Source: Bacteroidota bacterium
GTDB lineage: Bacteria; Bacteroidota; Rhodothermia; Rhodothermales; UBA10348
Direction of reading: 5' to 3'
Assembly (NCBI GenBank): GCA_027622005.1
Contig: JAQBZH010000023.1
Coordinates: 1 to 35,224, forward strand
Length of the DNA stretch: 35,224 nt
Below the pieces are notes generated by a model, which was not told the origin of the DNA, made no database searches, and saw only the letters and a list, made by a program, of their open reading frames with translations. Numbering within the stretch: the stretch's first letter is position 1; the number at the start of each line of letters is the position of its first letter. Below are positions 6,616 through 13,968 of the stretch, in pieces. The position numbers and the translations under genes are program-made.

Positions 6616-8673
6616 ATGACCACTCGCGAACAGCTCCACGAAATAAGCCGAAATCTCTGGTGGAGTTGGCATCCTGAAGCCCTTTCCCTTTTTAAGCGCT
6701 TAAATCGCGATGCGTTCAAGGCCTCTGGAAATAATCCCATTGTGGCGTTCAATCTGGCTAAAGCAGATGTCTTGAGCGATGCTCAGGTTCAGGCGGATGT
6801 CGACACCGTGTATCGCCAGTTTCGCGATTACATGGAATCACCCGGTGGGAAGGAAAACGCTCCCAAAACGGCCTACTTCTGTATGGAATATGGTCTCCAC
6901 GAGAGTTTGCCTCTGTATTCCGGTGGCCTGGGCATATTAGCCGGGGATCACACCAAGGCCGCCAGCGATGTTGGGCTACCGCTGACGGCTGTTGGATTGT
7001 TTTTGAGAGATGGCTATTTCAGGCAATATTTCGACCAAGCAGGCGGTCAGCACGACGATTATCCGGCCATCGACTCAACCCAACACGCCGTAGAATTAGT
7101 TACTGACGCAAATGGCAAACAGATAACCGTAACGGTTCACGTCGGAACCCGAGAAGTCTTTCTTCGGGCATGGAAAGTGTGCGTGGGAAAAACGGATCTG
7201 TATTTATTGGATACCGATTTTGCAGCCAATGCATTCGATATTCGATTTCTGACCCGCCGACTCTATCAGGGCGATCGATCAACTCGGATCCAGCAGGAAG
7301 TCATCCTGGGTATTGGTGGAATTCGGCTTTTACGCGCCGTTGGAAAGTCCTTTGACGTTCACCACATGAACGAGGGCCATTGCGCATTTTTGACGTTAGA
7401 ATTGTTACGAGAACGCCTGCTTCAAGGCGAATCGAGGCATGACGCGGAGCAGAACGTACGTCAAATGTGTGTTTTTACCACGCATACCCCTGTCATTGCC
7501 GGCCATGATCGCTTTGATGCAGGACTGTTTAATTTCTCTATGCAATCCATGCGGGAGTCGCTTCAGATGTCGGAGTTTGACCTGTTGTCCTTTGGCAGAG
7601 TCAACCCCGGCGACCACCATGAAGAGTTCACCATGACCGTATTGGGTTTAAAGCTTTCTCGAAAAGCCAACGGGGTTTCCAAGCTTCATGGGCAGGTGGC
7701 TCGCCACCAGTGGAATCATCTGTATCCTCATCTTGCTCCCGACGATGTGCCCATTTCGCACATCACCAACGGTGTTCATCTTCCCACCTGGGCCGCACCG
7801 GCCTCGAGATCCTTCCTAGATGTATATCTCGGGTCATGGGAAAAAGACCGGGAGCGACAAGAAACGTGGGATCGTTTGGCCAATGTGCCAGACAAAGCAA
7901 TTTGGGAGTACCGGACGCGCCTGCGGGCAGGGTTGATTTCGTTTGTCAACGATCACATTCGAACCCAGACTATGCCACAGGATGCAAGGCTAGATCGCGA
8001 AGCACTTACGATTGGCTTTGCGCGTCGTTTTGCCACCTACAAACGGGCTCCGTTGCTGTTTAGCGACCTCGAACGCATTACGCGTCTGTTTAAAAACACC
8101 GATCATCCCATCCAGATAATTTATGCCGGGAAGGCGCATCCGCAGGATGATGGTGGCAAGGCGTTCATCCAACAGATTTTTGAGCTATCGCATCGACCCG
8201 AATTCAATGGCCGACTGATCTTTCTTGAAAACTATAATATGGAAGTGGGCCGCAAGCTCATTTCAGGGTGTGATGTTTGGTTAAACAATCCCCGGCGTCC
8301 TATGGAAGCCAGTGGAACGAGCGGCCAAAAAGTGGCCATTCACGGAGGACTCAATCTTTCGATCCCAGATGGTTGGTGGCCAGAAGGGTTCGATGGGACC
8401 AATGGGTGGTCGATTGGAGATAATGCCTCTCACGAATACGAGGACCCCTCAGTTCAAGACCCTAGGGATGCCATGTTGCTTTATGAAAAGCTGGAAAACG
8501 AAGTCATTCCCTTGTTTTACAAAAGAAATGGATCGGGTAGACCCGAAAAGTGGATCCAGATGGTGCGTTCAGCCATGACCGGCCTTACGTATTCCTTCAG
8601 CGCACATCGTATGATCAAGGACTACATCGCCCAGATATATACCAAAGACGCACAGGCAAAGGCCTCACTTTAA
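6616..8673 (+). CDS. glgP: Alpha-glucan (glycogen/maltodextrin) phosphorylase
   Basis: GT35 enzyme that phosphorolyses alpha-1,4-glucans to glucose-1-phosphate with pyridoxal phosphate. 685 residues, belonging to the short alpha-glucan phosphorylase group that lacks most of the animal/E. coli N-terminal extension. The N-terminus has the ISRNLWWSWHPEA block characteristic of that group, then YFCMEYGL and YSGGLGILAGDH (substrate cleft). The PLP-lysine region is EASGTSGQKVAIHGG, with Lys572 the Schiff-base residue. Its stop overlaps the stop of the convergent phenylalanine hydroxylase gene by 4 bases. No other glycogen gene is in the window, so whether it acts on storage glycogen or imported maltodextrin is open. 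No Shine-Dalgarno sequence. Confidence 0.95.
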   Translation: MTTREQLHEISRNLWWSWHPEALSLFKRLNRDAFKASGNNPIVAFNLAKADVLSDAQVQADVDTVYRQFRDYMESPGGKENAPKTAYFCMEYGLHESLPLYSGGLGILAGDHTKAASDVGLPLTAVGLFLRDGYFRQYFDQAGGQHDDYPAIDSTQHAVELVTDANGKQITVTVHVGTREVFLRAWKVCVGKTDLYLLDTDFAANAFDIRFLTRRLYQGDRSTRIQQEVILGIGGIRLLRAVGKSFDVHHMNEGHCAFLTLELLRERLLQGESRHDAEQNVRQMCVFTTHTPVIAGHDRFDAGLFNFSMQSMRESLQMSEFDLLSFGRVNPGDHHEEFTMTVLGLKLSRKANGVSKLHGQVARHQWNHLYPHLAPDDVPISHITNGVHLPTWAAPASRSFLDVYLGSWEKDRERQETWDRLANVPDKAIWEYRTRLRAGLISFVNDHIRTQTMPQDARLDREALTIGFARRFATYKRAPLLFSDLERITRLFKNTDHPIQIIYAGKAHPQDDGGKAFIQQIFELSHRPEFNGRLIFLENYNMEVGRKLISGCDVWLNNPRRPMEASGTSGQKVAIHGGLNLSIPDGWWPEGFDGTNGWSIGDNASHEYEDPSVQDPRDAMLLYEKLENEVIPLFYKRNGSGRPEKWIQMVRSAMTGLTYSFSAHRMIKDYIAQIYTKDAQAKASL

Positions 8674-9494
8674 GCCAGCAATCCTTCCTTTTCGGCCCAA
8701 GCACGGAATTCCCTGACCAATTGGTCGAAAGTATCGAGGGCGAAAAGCCGTGGCTGCAAGTGCCAGACTTCGTAGTCTTGTTCGATGACTTTCTCTAGCG
8801 AAAATGGGATCACTTCCACTTCGTCAGACAACGCGTGAACCACTTCGTTTTTAGAGGACATTGTGCCTGCCCCGAACACCCGCAGTCCATCAACTTGATG
8901 AATCAAACCAAACTCGATCGTAAACCAGTGAAGACGCTCCAAACAGGTGCGTTGGTTGCCGGTCGCATTGAGGGCTGACTTTCCAAAAAGGTGGTAAAAA
9001 TCGGCTACGGCTGGCTCCGTGAGCATGGGCATGTGCCCAAAAATGTCGTGGAAGCAGTCCGGTGCCGGTGTGTAGTCGAGTTCATTCTTTTCCCGGACAT
9101 AGTCCGTAGACGGGAAAATGCGCTGGGCAATCAATTCAAAAAATTCGCGCTCGTGCAATAGACCTGGAATTCGAGCGATTTTCCAACCAGTCGCCGTCTC
9201 CAGCGCCACGCTCAAATCGGCCAATCCAGGAATACCTTTATCGTTCAACCCAAGAATGCGAACACCGTCTAGAAAAGCCTGCCCGGCCCGGCCCTGCAGT
9301 AAGCTCTTCTGGCGGTTCAATAAAAATCGCCAATTATCGTTGTGTTCATCTGAATAAACGGGCTTGACGATTTCGCTTCCAATCGGTGGTACCCCGTCCA
9401 AATATTGCGGGGTGCAGCGGGGGTCATGGCCTTCAATAGCCGCCTTTTCATAAGCGGAAAGGGGCTCCTTCGATGCGGAGTGAGTGTCTTTCAT
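8670..9494 (-). CDS. phhA: Phenylalanine 4-monooxygenase
   Basis: Non-haem iron, pterin-dependent enzyme converting phenylalanine to tyrosine. Numbered from ATG 9494 (274 residues), the iron ligands are H149 and H154 in CFHDIFGH and E194 in FTIEFGL, all present. GHDPRCTPQYL near the N-terminus matches single-domain bacterial enzymes with no ACT regulatory domain. A TTG at 9530 would add 12 poorly conserved residues; I chose the ATG because bacterial homologues start close to this point. The gene lies 90 bases downstream of the NhaC-family antiporter on the same strand and converges on glgP. A pterin recycling gene (phhB) is not in the window. Confidence 0.94.
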   Translation of the reverse strand: MKDTHSASKEPLSAYEKAAIEGHDPRCTPQYLDGVPPIGSEIVKPVYSDEHNDNWRFLLNRQKSLLQGRAGQAFLDGVRILGLNDKGIPGLADLSVALETATGWKIARIPGLLHEREFFELIAQRIFPSTDYVREKNELDYTPAPDCFHDIFGHMPMLTEPAVADFYHLFGKSALNATGNQRTCLERLHWFTIEFGLIHQVDGLRVFGAGTMSSKNEVVHALSDEVEVIPFSLEKVIEQDYEVWHLQPRLFALDTFDQLVREFRAWAEKEGLLA

Positions 9495-9584
9495 AGATTT
9501 CAACTTAACACCGTTATCTGATTGTTGCAAAGAGCCTTGCCACCAGAAACTGGATCCCTCAAATTTTTCATTAACCGGACGCGA

Positions 9585-11015
9585 CTACATCAACAACCCA
9601 GCAATTAAGAACGCTACCGTAGCTGCGCCGGCCAACGTCAGTGCGTACGGAAGCTGTGTATTGATGTGATCCACATGATCACTGGCTGCCGACATACTCG
9701 CAATCAACGAGGTGTCCGAAAGGGGCGAAGCGTGGTCGCCAAAAACCCCACCAGACAGCACGGCCCCTAGCATGAGTGGCATGGATAGCCCGAGTCCTTC
9801 AGCCAGCGGTAGGGCGATGGGAATTAATATTGCAAATGCCGTCCAAGAAGACCCTAACGTGAAGGAAACGAAGCAGCCTACCAGAAAAATGATGGCCGGA
9901 AGCCACCAAGTAGGCCATCCGGTCCCGACGACTTCGATAATGTAGGGCCCCATTTCAAGTTCGCGGGAAACCTGCCCCAGCGCGAACGCCAGAGCCACCA
10001 AAACTACCATCCCTACCAATCCACCCGAGCCTTTCAAGACCAGCGCCATCGAATCGCGAGGATTCATCAACGCCTTACCATCTTTTCCTGAGCCGGGTAC
10101 CGCGTACATAATCATCGCTATGCCGACAGCGGCAATTACGGCCCAAAGAACCGAAGTAGACCCACTCCCTTGCATAATTGCCCCATTTCCAGTCACATAG
10201 AGGCCAAAAAAGATCGTAGATACCATCACACCAATCGGAATGAGCAAATGTCGGGCTTTCAAGGAAGAATCTGCGACCGGCCCCAGTTCAACAATTTCTG
10301 CGGCCACGAGGGGTACAGCTCCCGGACGCAAGAGCGCTCCCGTCGTTTCCGCCCGGATTTCTGCCGTTTTCATGCTGCCGTAGCGCCAACCCGTTAAAGC
10401 CAATACCAGCGCAAACAGGATCGCAAACAAAGAATAAAAATTGAGTAACAAAGAGGTGGCCAAAAGATTTACAGCTCCGTCGGTAACGCCTTGTACTGCA
10501 AGCAGTCCCAGCACCATCGCTCCCCACCCATTGAGCGGTATACTCATGCAGACCGGTGCACTGGTCGAATCGCAATAAAAGGCCAGCTTTTCGCGCGGAA
10601 TTTTAAGGCGGTCAAACAAGGGCCGATTGATGGCGCCGACAATTAAACAAGTAATAGAGGACTCCACAAAAATAACCATTCCGACCGACCAGGCTAACAA
10701 TTCAGCACCTCGTCGAGTCTGCCCCCAACCCTTTTTCATTGTCCACAAAATAAACCCCTGAACACCACCCGACGCCTGTACTAAGGCAATTAACCCACCA
10801 ACTAGGAGGCTGAAAAGTAAAATGCGGGTGTTGCCAGGGTCCTCGAAAACGGCTACCAGCTGATCAATTAATTCCCTGAGTCCAAGAATCGGATTTCCTC
10901 CGACAATTATGGTCGTTCCAAGCCAAAGTCCCGCGAGCAACGAGAGGTACACCTCTTTGGTCCATAGCGCCAATCCAATAGCCAAAACGGGGGGCAGAAG
11001 TACGATCCAATCCAT
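9585..11015 (-). CDS. NhaC-family Na+/H+ (or organic-solute/cation) antiporter
   Basis: Inner-membrane secondary transporter of 476 residues with about 11-12 hydrophobic segments. The N-terminus (WIVLLPPVLAIGLAL, then KEVYLSLLAGLWLG) and the C-terminal block GGVFGDHASPLSDTSLIAS are typical of the NhaC family; the GDHxSPxSDT motif lies in the conserved transport core. Members exchange Na+ for H+, and some relatives move malate/lactate or other solutes, so the substrate is not certain. It precedes phenylalanine hydroxylase on the same strand, which may be simple adjacency. The ATG start has no Shine-Dalgarno sequence. It diverges from the PP2C gene across 175 bases. Confidence 0.9.
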   Translation of the reverse strand: MDWIVLLPPVLAIGLALWTKEVYLSLLAGLWLGTTIIVGGNPILGLRELIDQLVAVFEDPGNTRILLFSLLVGGLIALVQASGGVQGFILWTMKKGWGQTRRGAELLAWSVGMVIFVESSITCLIVGAINRPLFDRLKIPREKLAFYCDSTSAPVCMSIPLNGWGAMVLGLLAVQGVTDGAVNLLATSLLLNFYSLFAILFALVLALTGWRYGSMKTAEIRAETTGALLRPGAVPLVAAEIVELGPVADSSLKARHLLIPIGVMVSTIFFGLYVTGNGAIMQGSGSTSVLWAVIAAVGIAMIMYAVPGSGKDGKALMNPRDSMALVLKGSGGLVGMVVLVALAFALGQVSRELEMGPYIIEVVGTGWPTWWLPAIIFLVGCFVSFTLGSSWTAFAILIPIALPLAEGLGLSMPLMLGAVLSGGVFGDHASPLSDTSLIASMSAASDHVDHINTQLPYALTLAGAATVAFLIAGLLM

Positions 11016-11190
11016 GATATTTCGAAGTTGAATTCAAGTCGACGTGCAATCTACGAGAATTGTAGGTGATCCGTGTATTCAATTTAATTCGCACCAAAAA
11101 CTCCGGGAACGCGTACGACCTTTTGCGTATTCTCTATACGTACTACGATAAGCCCACTTAGCTTCCTGGTCCAACGAGACTATCATCAGA

Positions 11191-12300
11191 ATGAGCTCAA
11201 CAAAAGATCCTATTAGGGATTCGGTCCAAAACGTATCCCGTTTCACCCGATCCGTTTTTGATAATATTAAAGGTAGCGAGCTACCTATGGAGCTCCGTCG
11301 GGACTTAAAGGAATCGTATCATTTTTACTTAGACGAAGCCGAAAAAGCTCATTTGTCCGAATTAGGAAAGGTTAAGAGAGCATTTTATGCAGCCTATTAC
11401 TTGTCGAAAAACCTCATATTAAAGCTGACTCCGGTTCGAAGACTCATCGTGCTGGTAGGCGTCGTGGTGGCGTACGGCGGTATGCCCGACGATACCGACG
11501 AGGTCCTTTTCGGCTTTCTTCTTGTCCTTTTTGTTCTAGGTCTTGAATTAAAAGACAAGTTGACCGCTCACGACGAATTGGAAGCCGGTCGGGCTGTGCA
11601 GCTGGCCATCATGCCAGAAACAACACCCGTCTTACAAGGATGGGAGATTTGGATGCAATCGACTCCAGCGAAGGAAGTTGGAGGTGATTTGATTGATCAC
11701 ATGTCCCTCGAAGAAAACACCATTGCGTTGACTTTGGGCGATGTCGCCGGGAAAGGCCTTCCAGCCGCACTGATGGCTGCCAAAATTCAAGCTACGCTAA
11801 GGGCCATCGCTCCTGATTACCGCGATTTGACCGCCCGAGCCGAAAAACTCAATAATATTGTCATTCGCGACGGCTTGCCGGACAAATTTGCCTCGATGAT
11901 CCACTGCAGATTGACCACCGCTTCCGGCGAAGTGTGTCTGGTTAATGCTGGTCATCACCCACCAATTCTTGTTAAAGATGGTAAAATTGTAGAATTGGGG
12001 AAGGGCGGACCGGCCATTGGCTTGAGCAAAAGCTCGACGTACCCTACCGAGACCTGTTCCATGGAAGATGGAGACCTACTCGTACTTTACTCAGACGGTA
12101 TTACGGAGGCGCGCAACGAAGTTGGTCAGTTTTATTCGGAGGACCGATTCAAAGACCTACTCCATTACACTCACGGGATGGATGCGGTATCATTAGGCAG
12201 CCGGATTTTACGATCGGTTGAAGATTTTGTCCGGACAGCTCGGCCCAGCGACGATCTTTCGCTGATTATAATTCGGCGCCAATCAGGTCTACACAGTTAG
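11191..12300 (+). CDS. Membrane-associated PP2C-family (SpoIIE/RsbU-type) serine phosphatase
   Basis: 369 residues. The N-terminal 80 residues are helical and charged. Two hydrophobic segments follow (about 84-98 and 105-120), suggesting a membrane hairpin. Residues about 130-365 form a SpoIIE-type PP2C phosphatase domain: an amphipathic switch-like helix with VQLAIMPE, KEVGGDLID (metal Asp166), GDVAGKGLPAALMAA (Asp184), a LVNAGHHPP block, LYSDGITEA, and the terminal RPSDDLSLIII metal-binding DD. Such phosphatases usually dephosphorylate anti-sigma-factor antagonists (STAS proteins). No STAS or RsbW-like gene is in the window, so its target is elsewhere. No extracytoplasmic sensor domain is visible; the signal may enter through the membrane hairpin or N-terminal helices. 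Confidence 0.9.
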   Translation: MSSTKDPIRDSVQNVSRFTRSVFDNIKGSELPMELRRDLKESYHFYLDEAEKAHLSELGKVKRAFYAAYYLSKNLILKLTPVRRLIVLVGVVVAYGGMPDDTDEVLFGFLLVLFVLGLELKDKLTAHDELEAGRAVQLAIMPETTPVLQGWEIWMQSTPAKEVGGDLIDHMSLEENTIALTLGDVAGKGLPAALMAAKIQATLRAIAPDYRDLTARAEKLNNIVIRDGLPDKFASMIHCRLTTASGEVCLVNAGHHPPILVKDGKIVELGKGGPAIGLSKSSTYPTETCSMEDGDLLVLYSDGITEARNEVGQFYSEDRFKDLLHYTHGMDAVSLGSRILRSVEDFVRTARPSDDLSLIIIRRQSGLHS

Positions 12301-12480
12301 TCCAAGCGCGCCACACGAGCTAAAATCCACTATAAATCGGAGGAATATGGCCGCGCCCATGGCGAGTTTTTTGGAGATATTCGGCCTGCATCGTCCATGG
12401 TCGAGGTTTCTGCCCTGATTCACCCGGATATGTTGATTGAGATTGAAGCTGATGCCCTGGATCCCACCTCCGAGGCTTGA
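12301..12480 (+). pseudogene. C-terminal remnant of a RidA-family (YjgF/Rid) gene
   Basis: Reading codons from 12301 to the TGA at 12478-12480 gives a 59-residue stretch. From about codon 15 it is clearly the C-terminal third of a RidA-family protein: EYGRAHGEFFGDIRPASS, then MVEVSALI, then MLIEIEADAL. RidA proteins are about 130 residues; the first 75 or so, including the conserved N-terminal strand and SG motif, are missing. The frame begins right after the TAG stop of the PP2C gene, in the same frame, with no start codon before the homologous part. The first in-frame ATG comes after the GEFFGD block. I therefore call it a truncated remnant, not a working gene. Confidence 0.82.
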
Positions 12481-12524
12481 CGAACGAATTCACAAAGATT
12501 GAAAGACTTATAGGCTTGTCCGGG

Positions 12525-12553
12525 TTGACCCGCTTGCTTAGTGCTACTATCTT
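12525..12553 (+). promoter_or_regulatory. Predicted sigma-70-like promoter for the M23 peptidase gene
   Basis: TTGACC (12525-12530), a 17-base spacer, then TATCTT (12548-12553), ending about 46 bases before the ATG at 12600. Spacing is ideal for a housekeeping promoter, and the -10 fits the TAnnTT pattern of Bacteroidota. It lies inside the longer alternative reading frame beginning at TTG 12477, which supports the downstream ATG as the true start. Confidence 0.55.
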
Positions 12554-12599
12554 CTTCCTCCCCCGGGACCTATTTCGATTGCCCCCACTACTGTTTAGT

Positions 12600-13577
12600 A
12601 TGTCCTTAAAAAAGATCTACCAGTTTAACGACGAGTCATGTTCATTCGTCGAAGTACAAAAGTCACGCAAACGACTATTTGTTCACATGGGGTATATGTC
12701 CCTTTTTGCCCTTGCTTTAGCAACGTTGATCACGTTTGGACTTGACTCCATCGTGAAAACTCCGGAAGAAGTAGCTCTTCTTGATGAAAATCAAGCCTTG
12801 CAACGCCAGTTGCGTTCTGTTAGCAAACGCATCGACACCGTCGCCGAGGAGCTAACAAAGCTTCAAACGACCGACCAGGAGTTTTACCGCACGCTTCTCA
12901 ATGCCAATGAAACGTCTGAGGATGTCCTACAGGCTGGGGTTGGAGGCTCGGATCCGTATCCTGAATTTAGTCGATTTAGCACCTCTACCTCGACCATTTT
13001 GACCCGAACGGCGTCCAAAATTGACCAATTGGAGCGCCAAATTCTACTGCAGAACGAAAGCTATCGGGAGCTCGCATCCCTTGCGGAAGCACACAAGGTC
13101 CAGTTTGAAGAAATGCCGGCCATTGTCCCGGTCAACGGAGCCGTAACCTCCGGCTATGGAACCCGTTTTCATCCAGTGCTAAAAATTAGCCGCCAACATC
13201 CTGGGCTCGACTTCCACGCCGCCGTCGGTACCCCGATTTACGCTACCGGAAACGGCCAAATTGAAGAAGCCACGTCGGGTAGCGGTCTCGGCCGATACAT
13301 CAAGATTAAGCATGCTACCGCCGGATACGTTACGGTTTATGCGCATTTGTCTCGAATCGCCCCCAACATTCATGTAGGAAAACCCGTTAAGCGGGGCGAA
13401 TTAATCGGATACAGCGGAAATACAGGTCTCACCCAATCGCCACACTTGCATTACGAAATTAGAGACCTTGAGGGTCGTTCGTTAAATCCTTTGTTCTTCC
13501 TTGCACCTTCTATGACACCGGCTGCGTATCAAAGATTATTGAAGGAAGCTGAGAACACAACTCTGCTTTTCGACTAA
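12600..13577 (+). CDS. M23-family (LytM) murein metallopeptidase, membrane-anchored
   Basis: 325 residues from ATG 12600. The N-terminus LKKIYQFNDESCSFVEVQ is the usual beginning of Bacteroidota M23 peptidases, followed by a single transmembrane segment (about 31-48), a coiled coil (about 55-95) and the LytM domain (about 175-300). Zinc and catalytic residues are complete: H200 and D204 in QHPGLDFH, H249 in YAHL, H282 and H284 in PHLHYEI. The protein should cut peptidoglycan cross-links in the periplasm, or regulate division if autoinhibited by the coiled coil. An in-frame TTG at 12477 would add 41 residues with no family resemblance and would include the promoter, so I reject it. Confidence 0.92.
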   Translation: MSLKKIYQFNDESCSFVEVQKSRKRLFVHMGYMSLFALALATLITFGLDSIVKTPEEVALLDENQALQRQLRSVSKRIDTVAEELTKLQTTDQEFYRTLLNANETSEDVLQAGVGGSDPYPEFSRFSTSTSTILTRTASKIDQLERQILLQNESYRELASLAEAHKVQFEEMPAIVPVNGAVTSGYGTRFHPVLKISRQHPGLDFHAAVGTPIYATGNGQIEEATSGSGLGRYIKIKHATAGYVTVYAHLSRIAPNIHVGKPVKRGELIGYSGNTGLTQSPHLHYEIRDLEGRSLNPLFFLAPSMTPAAYQRLLKEAENTTLLFD

Positions 13578-13593
13578 AAGCTTAAAAGGCCAT

Positions 13594-13617
13594 TTAATCG
13601 ACTTTTGGAACGATTAA
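13594..13617 (+). repeat. Inverted repeat downstream of the M23 gene
   Basis: TTAATCG, a 10-base loop, CGATTAA: a perfect 7-base-pair stem 16 bases after the M23 stop. It is A+T-rich and has no following T-tract, so it would be a weak terminator at best. Confidence 0.3.
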
Positions 13618-13749
13618 GTCCTGAACCAAGTAGGCTTTGAAACGAATTTAGCTGGCGGGATACTAATTCAACTGCTCCTTATTGCTATTCTCAGGCAGAC
13701 TACTTATCGTCCTGCCATTGGTCACATTCTGAACAGTTTTTGTTAATCG

Positions 13750-13968
13750 ATGTATTGGACACTAGAACTTGCTACTCATCTTGAAGATGCCCCTTGGCCT
13801 GCCACTAGGCTGGAACTAATTGATTTCGCCGATCGGACGGGTGCGCCATCGGAGGTAGTGGCCAACCTCAAGGCCATGGAAGACGATGGTGAGCCGTACG
13901 AAAGTATAGAAGAAGTATGGCCAGATTTCCCTACCCAAGACGACGACTTCTACTTCGAGGAGGACTAG
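13750..13968 (+). CDS. DUF2795 small acidic protein
   Basis: 72 residues, strongly acidic, ending in a DDDFYFEED tail. The MYWTLELATHLEDAPWPATR start, the LIDFADRTGAP helix and the YESIEEVWPDFP block match DUF2795 proteins found widely in Bacteroidota and relatives. Function is unknown; the fold is a small helical domain. The gene is complete, with ATG at 13750, and its TAG stop shares one base with the GTG start of the outer membrane protein gene (TAGTG at 13966-13970), so the two are very likely translationally coupled. No Shine-Dalgarno sequence precedes it. Confidence 0.87.
   Translation: MYWTLELATHLEDAPWPATRLELIDFADRTGAPSEVVANLKAMEDDGEPYESIEEVWPDFPTQDDDFYFEED
13957..13964 (+). promoter_or_regulatory. 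Strong Shine-Dalgarno-like GAGGAGGA before the outer membrane protein gene
   Basis: GAGGAGGA lies 3 bases upstream of the GTG at 13968 and also encodes the Glu-Glu-Asp end of the DUF2795 protein. It supports the GTG start, but spacing is short and the acidic codons may produce it by chance. Confidence 0.45.

Noticed and set aside
12346-12417. Possible 23-residue ORF starting ATG 12346 behind GGAGGA
   Set aside because: The GGAGGA and ATG fall inside the RidA-like codons Ser-Glu-Glu-Tyr-Gly in another frame; the short product has no recognisable features, so the site is explained by the remnant.
13917-13967. ATG 13917 as start of the outer membrane protein
   Set aside because: It would overlap the DUF2795 gene by 52 bases and put 17 residues before the signal peptide; GTG 13968 with GAGGAGGA is better.
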